64,000 nt of DNA from Euphorbia lathyris (GCF_963576675.1 NC_088915.1:1741001-1805000); one strand, 5' to 3'. Shown: positions 1 to 11,049, numbered from the stretch's first letter. Made by a program: numbers and translations. Notes: generated by a model not told the origin, from the sequence alone.

Positions 1-84
1 GGAACATGCAATGATTCTATTTGGAATGGTCGAATTCTTAGTCTTGAAGTTGAAAGTCTTGTGTCGGTAGGCGGTGGAGCCTAG
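1..84 (+). CDS. F-box/FBA protein, last 27 codons (module copy 1, cut by window edge)
   Basis: The window opens inside the last exon of an F-box gene. The 27 codons before the TAG at 82-84 match the C-terminus of the intact copy at 33279-34397, ending in the residues SVGGGA. The F-box and most of the FBA domain lie outside the window, so it cannot be said whether this copy is functional. The sequence beyond the stop is shared with the other three copies, which confirms that this is the same tandem family and not a convergent fragment. FBA-type F-box proteins act as substrate receptors of SCF ubiquitin ligases; the substrate here is unknown. Confidence 0.8.
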   Translation, partial: GTCNDSIWNGRILSLEVESLVSVGGGA

Positions 85-235
85 TTGTTGAAAGACCAAC
101 AAATAAAATATAATTTATCCTAAATGTGCTATGGTCTAAATATACTCACAACAAAGAACATTAACAGTACAGTGGGATTTTGAGGCCCTTAATATTTTTT
201 ATAATGTGAGTTGGCCAAGGTTTTGTATTTTCCAG

Positions 236-320
236 ATCAACCTGCTGGAGTGAGCGAAGCAAAGGCGGTAAGTCTCATGTGGCTGCTTCTGATAGGTCTG
301 ATGTGGCTGCTTCTGATAGG
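236..320 (+). other. Splice-like mini-exon and 24-bp tandem duplication (copy 1)
   Basis: A pyrimidine-rich stretch ending in TTTTCCAG (228-235) is followed by 32 nt and then GTAAGT (268-273), the layout of a short exon with acceptor and donor. Directly after it lie two 24-bp tandem units, 273-296 and 297-320, differing at one base. A further acceptor-like site lies near 503. Because the F-box stop is upstream, these would be 3'-UTR exons or part of a longer alternative transcript. A 74-codon open frame across the region has no ATG start and I do not call it a gene. Confidence 0.35.
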
Positions 321-1717
321 AAAATGCAGATGGCTTGTGATTGACTTAGTTCTTTATATTACATACTCATATGTACAACTAGCTATTCGACTTCGTAGAT
401 TTCTCAATCATCTTTATGTCATAGCCATAGAATAACTTAGACGAAATTTATCATCTGTTTAATTTAAGCTATATCTATTCTTCTTTTTAGAGATTTACTT
501 ACAGCAGCTGCTGTTTTCGACATGTTATCCTCCAAGCATAAGCCTCTATATTCGAGACTTACTATGCTGATCATTCATACTCTTTCACGTATATATCATT
601 TGATCATGTTTATAAGGGACAACATCAAGGATACTTTGTTCCATCTTTCATGAGAATTTTTCGAAAATTCCTTATATGGTCTAAATGTATATTTTTGTGT
701 TTAATACATTTATGTGTATTGAAGCTTAGCTATACAAGTAAGCAACTGAACCCACAAGGGTGACGAAGATTAAGACCTTTTGGACATTTCAACATTATTT
801 TCTTCCTTCTGCACACCCAAATTTGCCATTAAAACTGAAATTTAGAAACAACTTTTGTCTTGAGGAGCGTCTTTCTATTCCTCCCCTCCCCTTCTTTTTA
901 TACGCGTACTACTACAATCCTAACAAGGGTAGTTTGGATATTTTTGTAATTACTAAGGGATAAATTTTAGTTTTAACTTAAAGAGTTCCCCTAGAATAAA
1001 ATTTGAGTGTTATCAAATAGCAAAAGACATTTCTCAGGTCTTAAACTTTTTCTAGGTATTCTATTTAGGCGCTCTATTTTTATTAATTGATTCTTAAATT
1101 TTTTTTTTGGCTTAGATCCCTATTATAAGTTTAAAATCAATTAGATACTCAACCTATTCTTTAAAAGTCAAATAGATCTCTAACCCTGTATTTTATATTT
1201 TAACTTTAGTTGTCAGTTCAGTTATTTTATATTTTGGATACGATTTTTATCATTATTTTATGATATTTTCAGTCATCAGTTCAACTCTAGTAATCAAATA
1301 AACCTAGTCGATGATATATACACATTTTTTTAATTACTAGGTATAACACTGATTTTGGTTCGATTTAACGGAATATGTTTTTATTAAATCTTAACTGGTA
1401 ATCCAAATCTAAAATATTATAAAATATTGATCTACTTGAACTGAAAATATAAAATAGCTCAACTAAAATTTATTTCAATCATAAGAGGGATTTAAATAAC
1501 AATTTTAACATACGTTAAGAATGTAATCGATGATTTTAAATAATTAAAAAGCTAATTGAGTTTTAATATATAGACTGATGACCTAATTGATGGTTTTAAA
1601 AGCCAAAATCTAATATGACTTTTACCCTATAGTTTACGGGTTGAATTTAAAAATATTGAAAGGTTTAATTGACTAAAAAAATCGCACCATTGAAGTTTAT
1701 CTGTTGTAGTGACGACA

Positions 1718-2935
1718 AATGCACGTTTTAGGGTTTTTTGGGTGTTTCATTTTAATTTTTTCAGTATATTAAGTGCTCTAAAATTAAAATTGATGAGCTT
1801 ATATATTAAAGTCAACCATTAATTAATTAATTGGGTCAAGAACTAAGATTAATGGTTGAAATTCCTCAATTAGGTCAAAAAATTGAAAAATAATTCGTTG
1901 AAAAAAACAATAAAAGCCCGTGAAAATAACTAAATCGGATTTTTAAGGTCATAAACGGCCAAATTTGGCCAATAGAGGGTGGAGGCCACAACCTTGCTAT
2001 GTGTTTTGACCGTTGGTCCGTTTCCGATGGGATTAGGGGAACGAAACTCTAAAAGAAATCCTAATTTTGAAAGTTCACACTTTTTTTGACCTAATTATTT
2101 TGATCTCGAATTAACCCTAATGAAAGTGTCAAACCAAATTTGATTTTAGATTGAATTGATGCTACCATATATCTTGAGATTAATCAATAAAGAATAAATT
2201 GATCCGAACCCGAATATGTAAATACACGTTTTAAGGTTTTTCAGGTGCTTTCATTTTTTTCGGTATATTAAGTGCTCTAAAATTAAAAGTGGCGAGCTTA
2301 TTGCCTTAAAGTCAACCATTAAGTAATTAATTAGGTCAAAAATAAGATTAATGGTTGAAATTCATTAATTAGATAAAAAAAGTGAAAAATATTTCGTAGA
2401 AAAAAACAACAAAAGCCCATGAAAATCATTAAATAGTATTTTGAGGTCCTAAAAAGCCGAATTTGTCTAAAAGATGGTGGGGCCCATAGTTTTGCTGTGG
2501 GTTTTGATCGTTGACCCATTTCCTAACGGATTAGGGGTACGAAACCCTAAACCCTGATTTTGAGACTTGACACTTTTTTTGACATAATTATTTTGATCAC
2601 GAATTAACCTTAATTGAAGTGCCCAACCAAATTTGATTTTGGATTGAATTGATCCTACTATATATCTAGGGGATTAATCAATAAAGAATAAATTCATCAG
2701 GACCAAATATATAAATACACATTTTAGGGATTAAGTGCTCTAAAATTAAAAGTGGACAGCTTGTTAGATTAAAGTGAACCATTATTTTATTAATTAGATG
2801 AAAAACTAAGATTAATGGTTGAAATTTATTAATTAGGTCAAAAAAGTGAAAAATATTTCTTAGAAAAAAACAAAAAACAAAGCAAGAATCACTAAATCGT
2901 ATTTGTTAGGTCTTAAAAGAGGGTGAGACCAACAT
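1718..2935 (+). repeat. Tandem array of ~0.5-kb AT-rich units (copy 1)
   Basis: Three direct units begin near 1718, 2221 and 2714; the third is partial. Each starts with a variant of the short motif ACACGTTTTAGGG, continues with AAGTGCTCTAAAATTAAAA, a stretch near AAAGTCAACCATTAA, and later a GGATTGAATTGATCCTAC-type segment. The units differ by many substitutions, so the array predates the module duplications. It has no coding potential and no terminal repeats that I could recognise. Confidence 0.75.
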
Positions 2936-3048
2936 TCTTCTATCATGTCTCTTTATGCTTTTCTTTTGGATGATTGTAAATATCATCTTATCTCTTTTAA
3001 TGACGTTGTTGTTTTTTATGTTTGTTTCTCTACGAATAGGGTTGCTCA

Positions 3049-3134
3049 TCAGGGCCGGTCCAATGATAGTGGTATTCTAAACCGCTGGGACACTTGCTGA
3101 TCCTAATGTAAATTTCGTTTTAGACCTTGTATAC

Positions 3135-3165
<31 letters not shown>

Positions 3166-3242
3166 ATAAACAAATTTTGGACCCCCTAACAACCATTGGA
3201 CCTAGGCCTACGCACTCCTGACCTAGACCCAGGGCCGGCTCT
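3049..3242 (+). mobile_element. hAT-type MITE with internal (TA)n (copy 1)
   Basis: A 194-bp element flanked by a perfect 8-bp direct repeat GTTGCTCA (3041-3048 and 3243-3250), the target-duplication length of the hAT superfamily. The ends are short inverted repeats built on AGGGCCGG (left end AGGGCCGGTCC, right end reverse-complement AGAGCCGGCCC). The interior holds a (TA)n microsatellite near 3131-3166 and no ORF. The same element at the same place occurs in all four module copies, with the microsatellite length differing, so it inserted before the duplications. It is non-autonomous. Confidence 0.65.
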
Positions 3243-4167
3243 GTTGCTCACTAGCTAGTTGTTGTAGCCTATTATATGCCTTGTATTTCCTATTTAATAC
3301 CATACTTTATATCTTCATTTTCTAGTGTTCGCCAACACTATTTTCTCCTCTCCTCCCTCGGGGTTAGGATCCTCACATTGTCGCACAGAATATTTGGAAA
3401 TGTAATAACTTAAAAGTATGTGACCAACTTTGACCGTTAAATTTGATTCTCTCGCCCAAAAAATTTAATAAAATCAATCCATGAAAAACCAAAAAACACA
3501 AAAATGGCATCATTTTGTATAAAAAAAATTATTTTAACAAAACATAACTATCCCTATCACCATTTTGGCTTTGGCGAGAAATTGTCTCCCGTGCCCATCC
3601 CTATCCCTAATTTATCCCTAATTTTCACTTATTACTAATCCCCATCGGGTTGGAAACATGTAGTTTTTTTATAATGCCCGATTACCATCCCTACATACAA
3701 ATTGAGTGATAATGAAATTTGTGAATGGACAGAGTACTCCATCAATAACAATTGAAATTGACACAATTTCAAACATCAGTGTAAATTCGCTCAACTTGTA
3801 AACATTAATGGTATTATTATGTTAGTTAATGATGTTAGAGGTAAAATTACTTTTGATGGACAATATTAAAAGTATTTTTTGCACTTTATATATATACATA
3901 TAATCTTATTCACTATTATGAAAAAACATTATTTTTGCTCCATTCTCGACACGTGCTATGCCATGAGTCAATTCTCATTATGGCGACATATGTTTTGGTC
4001 ACATTGCGAATAGACATTGTTAAAAAGTTAATTAATTAATAGATTAATACATTTTTTGTCCATATACTTGTTTCAAAAAATCAACTAGTCCTTTATATTT
4101 GGAAAAAATTCTAGTAACCGATGAATTTATTTAAATTGACCAATTGACTTTTTGAAAGGTACATATT

Positions 4168-4348
4168 TGAAACAATCATGATTCTCCAGTGATTTGGTAT
4201 TGATAGAGTTTGTGCTTAAATAAGCTTTACAAGATAGAATCGGTTACAACAATAATTCTAAAGATACAGGGAGTAAATCAAGCTAACAATATCTGACTAA
4301 ATCAAAGACTAATTCTAATATGTATATTTACATATATATCCTCTAACA
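4168..4348 (-). mobile_element. LTR of an old minus-strand Ty1/copia element (copy 1)
   Basis: Read on the minus strand this is a 181-bp segment starting TGTTAGAGGA and ending in CA. It is preceded by the purine-rich tract TTTGAGGGGGAA (complement of 4349 onward), as expected for a polypurine tract next to a 3' LTR. Upstream on the minus strand is the C-terminus of a copia RNase H. The same LTR recurs at 23884-24064 and 56691-56871. In copy 3 it has been deleted. No matching 5' LTR is in the window. Confidence 0.75.
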
Positions 4349-4462
4349 TTCCCCCTCAAATTAATGGCGGAGCCACTGTTAATTTGTCGCGAAGATGTTG
4401 AAACCGAGCCTTGGAGAGTGGTTTGCTGAGGATGTCAGCAATTTGATCAAGGGTGGGGACAT
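4349..4462 (-). pseudogene. copia RNase H C-terminus, remnant (copy 1)
   Basis: The minus strand encodes the typical last residues of a copia polyprotein, VPTLDQIADILSKPLS, ending near 4356 just before the polypurine tract and LTR. The frame is interrupted at 4462 by the Sirevirus A insertion and resumes at 15645 on the other side, so this element was already resident when Sirevirus A arrived. With its RT and integrase missing here, it is a dead fragment. Confidence 0.85.
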
Positions 4463-5810
4463 TGTTGAAACACCTTTCCACAGGATTTTGATTTGACAAA
4501 ATTATTTGAGTACAATTAAATATTCTATAACACACTAAGTTTAAATGCTTTGATTTATTGTTACTAATGTGTGTGTTCAATGTTGAGTTTATAATTGTTA
4601 CAAGACATAAAGATCATAAGGCCCAAGCCCTATATGAAAGTTAAAGCCCAAGTCAAACAAGGCCAAGATCACTCAGCCCGCGTATTACAAAACGATGCCG
4701 TTGAGTATTGAAACGCAGCTCAGCAATGAAGGATCCAGAAGATCCACGTAGACAACTTCGGTAAGAAGCTGCTGAGCTGTCTCGACAAAACGTACAAGAC
4801 AGCCGCTTACCACAAAGCAACTTTCAGACCAAGTATTTCCTCTTTTGGTAAAGAACAGATGACGCAGGAAGCTGTCTGTTTGACATTACCAGATTTGGAG
4901 GAACATACTACCACACTGACCGAAGAACAGAAGATGCTAGAGTCTGATTGGCTAAGAGAACTGCTGAACAGACTGAGTGAAAACGACATGAAGCCGTTTC
5001 CCTCCAACGGTTATTTCGAATTTCGAAATAACCAGAAGCTCTCACAGCTCTCTATAAATAGAGCATTCAGAATCCTTATTCCATACAGAACTTTGAGCAA
5101 AAGCCGTTACGCTGACCAAAAGTATACAAAAGTTCTGCATCCAAAAGCAAAGCAAATCTTACACGACAATTTTCACATCTGTGTAAAAGTCTAGAGTGAT
5201 TGATCCTCAATCATCTAAGGTGTTCTAGCAATTGTTGTTTAGGACAAATCTTAATCATTTCTAGAATTAGAAAGGAGAAGCTGAGTACTCGGTTTTAGTA
5301 CTTAGTGAATTAGAGTAGAAGTGAGTAGAGGTATAGAGGAAGGTACTCTTGTTATACTCAGCTTCTGATTTGTAAAGGGTTTTTGAGTCTCTACCTTTAA
5401 AGAGCTCAGTAGTGAATTGGAAATCTCGGAACGTGTTCCGGGGACAGGACGTAGGCTTAGAAGAAGCCGAACCTGGATAACTCCGCTGAGTGAAGTATTT
5501 CTAACCCTTAACTCCTTAATACATTGCTTGCTTAAAACAAACTAAAACTGACCAAGTAAAAGAGGTCAAGCTGAGTTGTGCGCTGCAAACGACTTAGTTC
5601 AGGAATAGACTCTAAGTGCTATTTCCTGACTTAAGCAACGAAACTGACCTAGTCACCAGTTGACTAAGCCAGTGTCTTACTGATTGCTCAGCGCCGCTGT
5701 TATATACTTTCTTCTTAAGAAAAAGAAGTTTGCCCTAATTATTTAAAAAGGGTAAAATAGTTCCTAACCCCCCCTTGGAACTATCTTTGCAACCGTACAA
5801 GGGATCAACA
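4463..5810 (+). repeat. 5' LTR of Sirevirus A
   Basis: A 1348-bp direct repeat of 14461-15644. It starts TGTTGAAACACC and ends GGGATCAACA. U3 contains a TATA box at 5053. Compared by eye with the 3' LTR there are roughly 15-20 substitutions over the shared ~1.18 kb, plus a 164-bp block present only here (around 5560-5725), which the 3' LTR has lost. An open frame at 4859-5194 inside the LTR crosses the TATA box and is not a gene. Confidence 0.9.
5053..5060 (+). promoter_or_regulatory. TATA box of the Sirevirus A 5' LTR
   Basis: TATAAATA in the context CTCTATAAATAGAGC, about 590 bp into the LTR. It is conserved in the 3' LTR of both copies and in the independent element at 61204. Transcription would be expected to start about 30 nt downstream, near 5085-5090, setting the U3/R border there. 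The start site is inferred. Confidence 0.7.
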
Positions 5811-5812
5811 AG

Positions 5813-5824
5813 TGGTATCAGAGC
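5813..5824 (+). other. Primer binding site, tRNA-iMet
   Basis: TGGTATCAGAGC, two bases after the 5' LTR end, is complementary to the 3' end of plant initiator methionine tRNA, the usual primer of plant copia elements. The gag ATG follows only about 50 nt later. Confidence 0.9.
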
Positions 5825-5872
5825 CTAAAAGCTCATTACTAAAGGTTTAACAACCTTGAGTTGATCCATACC

Positions 5873-7590
5873 ATGGGTGAAAACAACACTCGGTTTCTCC
5901 CTGGAAACCAGACAACTCAGATATTACCTGAGGGGCTGTCCATTACTAGGCCTCCCCTATTCTTCGGGTCAAACTATACCTTTTGGAAGAATAGGATGAA
6001 GAACTTCATTCAAGCTACAAACATGAGTGCCTGGCTATCTATAGTCCAAGGCCCGTTTGTACCTGTGAAAGTTGTTGCTGGCCAGTCAGTTGTTAAAGCT
6101 GAGGTTGAATGGACAGAGTATGATCTCAAGAAGCTACAAAATCATGCTTCGGCTATAAATATGCTTCACTGTGCGCTGGATACTGCAGAATACAATAAAA
6201 TATCAGGTTGTGAGTCAGCACAGGAGATCTGGAAGAAGCTGGAGGTCACCTACGAAGGAACCAACAAGGTGAAGGAGTCCAAGGTCAACCAGCAGATGAG
6301 ATTGTATGAGCTGTTCGAAATGAACAATGATGAGGGGATTTCTGAAATGAATGCAAGATTCACCAACATCATAAATGAGCTCAAAAGACTTGGAAAAATC
6401 TTCACTGAGGAAGAACAAGTCAAGAAGATACTCAGAAGTCTTCCTAAAGACTGACAAGCCAAGAAGACAGCCGTTGAAGAAGCTCAGGATTTAACCACCT
6501 ACAAATATGATGAACTCATCGGCTCACTGCTGACTCATGAGATATCTATGAAGAATTTCGAGGTGAAGGACAAATCCGAAGACAAGAAGCAGAAGTCACT
6601 TGTCATGAAAGCTGATTCAACTGATGATGGCTCAACTGACGATGAGGAGATGGCAATGTTTACAAGAAAAATGAAGAGACTGTTCAAAAGAAATGACAAA
6701 TACTCCAAGAAGCCTTATAGAAAATTTGATAAATATAAGGCTGACTCAAGTGACAGCAAATTCAAGAAGGACAGCTCAAAGCCCATTACATGCTTTGAGT
6801 GCCATCAAATCGGCCACATCAAGTCAAGCTGCCCAACACTGAGGAATACAAAAAGAATGGCAAGAAGGCAATGGTGGCAATATGGAGTGACAGTGATGAT
6901 TCTTCATCAACTGAAGCTGAGGCCACAGAGTCAGCGAAGATATGCTTCATGGCTGACGAACTTGCTGAGCCATGCATTTCTGAGCATGCTGACCAATCTG
7001 ATGAGTCAGATAATGAAGAGCAATCTAATGAGGTAATCTCACTCTCTCAACTCAGAAATGAAATGGGTAATGCCCTGAGTGATCTCTATACACTTGTCAA
7101 AAAGTGTAACAAGAAGATTAAAGCACTCAGCCGGCGCTGTGATGAAGTATAAGAGGTCAAACTGAGTGACCTCAGATACCTTCTTCAGGACAACTCAGTT
7201 TTGCATGAGTCTGTCTCTGAAGTCCAGTCAGTTTCAAAGAAACTGAGGAAGGATGTCACAACCATTCAAAACCAATTAAAGGTTCCAAACAAAAACAATT
7301 TTCCTCTGAGAACTCAGTATCAAGGTACTCAGCAGAGACGAAATCCCCAGCGAAGAGTCCAGTGTGACTTTTATGGGAAGTTAGGACACACCACTAAGGA
7401 ATGTTGGCACGCTCAGCACTGGGGTGCTGACAAGTCAGTAAAGAATCCTAAACAGAAGGTCAGTTGTGACTTCTGTGGAAAAAGTGGCCATACTATCAAT
7501 ATATGTCACCACAAAATAAAATATGATGCTTTACCTGTTGAACCTAACAAGTCAGGACCCAAAAAGAATTGGGTACCTAAAGGAAACTGA
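5873..7590 (+). pseudogene. Sirevirus A gag, broken
   Basis: Capsid/nucleocapsid protein that would package element RNA in cytoplasmic particles. The start is ATG 5873 in the context ACCATGG, shared by all three gag copies. The N-terminal part has the SIRE-type gag fold (WKNRMKNFI, later EEQVKKILRSLPKD), followed by acidic and basic stretches and three CCHC zinc knuckles (CFECHQIGHIKSSC, CDFYGKLGHTTKEC, CDFCGKSGHTINIC; the second has Tyr at a Cys position in this copy). Breaks: TGA at 6452-6454, a 1-nt deletion near 6844, TAA at 7150-7152 shared with the duplicate, and two small in-frame deletions near 7206 and 7325 relative to the copy at 62034. It ends in TGA 7588-7590. Confidence 0.9.
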
Positions 7591-7598
7591 TCACAATG

Positions 7599-7607
7599 CA
7601 GGTAAGC
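7599..7607 (+). promoter_or_regulatory. Consensus splice-donor sequence just after the gag stop
   Basis: CAGGTAAGC lies nine nucleotides after the gag stop. It matches the plant 5' splice consensus (CAG/GTAAG) and is identical at 40145 and 63788, in an independent insertion. Known copia-type elements (Drosophila copia, barley BARE) make a spliced gag RNA. Use of this site is inferred, not shown. Confidence 0.35.
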
Positions 7608-7631
7608 CTGAGATGTGCCGAGAAGTAAAAA

Positions 7632-10600
7632 ATGTGGTATATTGACAGCGCATGCTCAAGGCATATGACGGGTGATGAAACTCAGTTCATCACGTTTGAA
7701 CGTAAACGAGGAGGAAGCGTAAGTTTTGGAGACAACAGAAAGGGTAAGATAGTAGGATCAGGCACCGTTGGAGGTAATCCCACTATTGAATCTGTCTCCC
7801 TAGTCAGCGGACTCAAATATAACTTACTCAGCGTAGCTCAGCTATGTGATAATGGGAGAAAAGTTATATTTGATGATACTGGATGTAAAATATATGAGGG
7901 AAAAACAAATGAGTTAATTTTAACTGCCCCTCGGATAGACAATGTCTTCATGCTGAACCTAGAAAAGAAGTTTTCAAAAACTGTATGCTTAGTCACAAAG
8001 GAAGAAAATTCCTGGCTATGGCACAGGAGACTTGGTCATGTAAGCATGGACCTCCTGGCCAAATTAGCAAGAAAGCAATTGGTTGAGGGACTGCCTAAAC
8101 TTAAATTTCAAAAAGATCAACTATGCCACGCTTGCCAAGCTGGAAAACAAACCAAACAATCTGTTCATAGTAAAAACATTGTCTCAACTAAACGTCCGTT
8201 AGAGTTACTACACTTGGATCTCTTTGGTCCAGTCCAGCCGCTGAGTCTGGGTGGAAGAAGATTTTCCTTGGTCATTGTAGATGACTTATCTCGGTATACG
8301 TGGGTTATCTTGCTGACCAGCAAGGATGAGACCTTTGGGACATTTTCAAATTTGGTTAGAAAAATTGAAAATGAAAAAGACCTAAAATTAGCTCATATCC
8401 GTAGTGATAACGGTGGAGAATTCAAAAACCAAAAGTTTGTTGAATTCTGTGAAGCCAGCGGCATTGACCACGATTTTTCTGCTCCTAGAACACCTCAGCA
8501 AAATGGGGTTGTAGAAAGGAAGAACAGAACTCTGGTTGAAATAGTCAGGACAATGTTGGATGAGCATAGGCTTCTCAATAGGGCTCTAGTTAGACCTATA
8601 CTTAAGAAAACCCCTTATGAACTTTGGAAAGGACGAAAGCCCAACATTGGATACTTTCGTGCCTTTGGCTGTAGATGTTTCATTTTAAATACCAAAGATA
8701 GCTTAGCCAAATTTGATTCAAAAACTCATGAGGCTATCTTTCTAGGCTACTCAACAAACAACAAAGCATACAGAGTTTTTAATAAGAGAACCCAAGTATT
8801 AGAAGAGTCTATACATGTGCAATTCGATGAAACTGACCCTGCAGGAAGATACCAGCCGCTGACAGAAGATGAACCAAACTCAGCACCTGCTGATCAAGAA
8901 CCAGCTACTGAGTCCTTCACAAAGCGGCTGACCAAGAGTAAGAGTGAACCTAAGATTGTTTTCGCTGACCAATCTACTTCTGCAGAGAATGTTGAAACAC
9001 GAATAGAACAAGACACAAATCTACCCAAGGAGATAAGAGTCCCAAGAGGGCATTCAGAAAATGCAATTCTTGACTCAGCTGGAAATACCCTGATGACAAG
9101 GAATCAACTCAGGAAGTATCTCGGCAATGTAGCCTTTGTCTCAGTTCAGGAGCCGAAGAACTTTGCTGAAGCTGAGCATGATGAATTCTGGATGAATGCC
9201 ATGCAAGAGGAACTCGACCAATTCAGAAGGAATAATGTATGGGAGCTAGTGCCACATCCAAGAAGCCAGAAGACCATTGGAACCAGATGGGTCTTCAGGA
9301 ACAAGCTGGATGAACAAGGAAACGTAGTCAGAAACAAAGCACGGCTTGTAGCTCAGGGCTACAGTCAGCAAGAAGGTATTGACTATGGTGAGACCTTTGC
9401 CCCAGTGGCAAGGCTAGAAGCAATTAGGATTTTATGTGCATATGCATCTTATATGAATTTTAAATTGTTTCAAATGGATGTTAAGAGTGCATTTCTTAAT
9501 GGAGTAATAAACGAGGAGGTCTATGTCAATCAGCCTCCAGGGTTTGAGGATCCTAAGTTCCCAAACCATGTTTATAAACTCAAAAAGGATTTGTATGGCC
9601 TCAAGCAAGCACCACGTGCTTGGTATGAGAGGCTGACCAACTTCTTACTGACTAGAAACTATGTCAGGGGTCAAGCTGATACAACCTTATTCATTAAGAG
9701 AAAGGGTAAAGATACCCTGCTGGCTCAAATATATGTAGATGACATTATATTTGGTGCTACTAATGAATCTATGTGCAAGGAATTTTGGTAAGCAAATGCA
9801 GACTGAGTTCGAGATGTCAATGATGGGAGAACTCAACTTCTTCCTTGGACTTCAAATTAAACAAGGAAAGAATGGCATATTCATCAGTCAAGCGAAATAT
9901 GCCAAGGAGATATTGAAGAAATATGAACTAGAACATTGTAAGCCAATATCCACTCCTATGGGCACTGACACTGTCCTCTGCGCTGACGAAAATGGTAAGT
10001 CAGTAGACAGCAAGTTGTACCGAGGTATGATTGGCTCTCTACTTTACTTAACAGCAAGTAGGCCGGACATTCAGTTCTCAGTATGTTATTGTGCTAGATA
10101 TCAGGCTAACCCTAAGGAATCCCATTACATTGCTGTAAAAAGGATCCTTAGATATTTGCAAAGCTCAGTAAATGCAGACTTGTGGTATCCAAATTCTCAT
10201 GACTTTACACTCATCGGATACACTGACGCTGACTATGGACGAGACAAGCTGGAAAGAAAAAGCACCTCTAGAGGATGTCATTTCCTAGAAAGCTGTCTTG
10301 TATCTTGGTTCAGCAAGAAGCAGGCGTCAGTAGCCCTGTCCACCACTGAAGCTGAGTACATTGCTGCTGGAAGCTGTGTTGCTCAAGTCCTATGGATTAA
10401 GCAACAACTTGAAGACTATGGTGTACAAACAAAGATAATTGAAGTTAAATGCGACAACAAAAGCGCAATTGACCTCTCAAAGAACCCAATCCAGCACAGC
10501 AGGATGAAGCATGTCAGCATAAGACATCACTTCATCAGAGATCATGTACTCAAGGAAGAAATCAAGCTGACCTATGTGCCAACAGATGAGCAGCTCGCTG

Positions 10601-10680
10601 ATATCTTTACAAAGCCTCTAGCACGAGAGCAATTCAGCATACTGAGAGAAGCCATTGGTATGTTTAATCCACTGTCTTAA
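7632..10680 (+). pseudogene. Sirevirus A pol (PR-IN-RT-RNase H), frameshifted
   Basis: Copia-order polyprotein. Visible motifs: protease [14 protein letters not shown] at the start (DSA where most relatives have DSG); integrase zinc module WHRRLGH...CHAC near codon 130-165; catalytic D in LHLDLFGP, D in IRSDNGGEF and E in [11 protein letters not shown] motifs [10 protein letters not shown] and YVDDIIFG near codon 700; RNase H with YTDADYG, STTEAEY and CDNKSAIDL, ending ADIFTKPLAREQF. An extra T in the run at 9784-9787 shifts the frame after the RT YVDD region, splitting it into 7632-9791 and the overlapping frame to 10680. The same shift is present in the duplicate. A TAA at 7626 lies in frame just upstream of the ATG, so pol is not fused to gag. 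Confidence 0.92.
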
Positions 10681-11049
10681 ATTCCTAAGTAAAAATGTGA
10701 TATAATGCATGCTGAATGAATGTTAACATGCTGAGTGTTTTAAAGAATATCTGTCAAAATCACATGCACAGTAACTAATGCACACTGAGTAAGTTATCTC
10801 AGACCGAGTAACTAATTACTCCCACTATCCGTTGCACAAAACTGACTACTCAGAATATGAAACGTTTGTACCAACAAATGCTGAGTAAAGGTAATCATTA
10901 GCATTCAATGCAAACGCACGCGTAATGACACCTGTACAATGCATGCGCCGAATATGTCATAAAGTGTCATAAATGTCAGGGTTTCTGCCGATTGGACAAC
11001 CCAAGGGCAAAACCGACCTAAATTCAAACGGAAACCTTAATTAAAAATC

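Larger units (their letters stand above)
85..4167 (+). repeat. F-box downstream block, module copy 1
   Basis: About 4.1 kb of AT-rich, non-coding DNA that follows every F-box copy in the window (also from 19867, 34398 and 52576). It contains a splice-like mini-exon and a 24-bp duplication near 236-320, a tandem array of about 0.5-kb units at 1718-2935, and a hAT-type MITE at 3049-3242. The rest (for example 437-1700 and 3250-4160) shows no credible gene. Copies 1 and 3 share variants that separate them from copies 2 and 4: GTAAGT rather than GTAGGT at 268, and lack of a block of about 60 bp that copy 2 carries near 23199-23265. These variants define the duplication pedigree. Confidence 0.85.

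Noticed and set aside
211..435. 74-codon hydrophobic frame present after all four F-box copies
   Set aside because: It has no ATG start (begins TTG; the upstream ATG is followed by TGA), its hydrophobic repeat comes from the 24-bp duplication, and splice-like sites cut through it.
760..963. 67-codon frame repeated in copies 1, 3 and 4
   Set aside because: No ATG start, low complexity, and lost in copy 2 by a single T insertion.
4859..5194. 111-codon ORF inside the Sirevirus LTR, also present in the 3' LTR
   Set aside because: It crosses the LTR TATA box and the expected transcription start, has no recognisable domain, and is broken in the other LTR copies.
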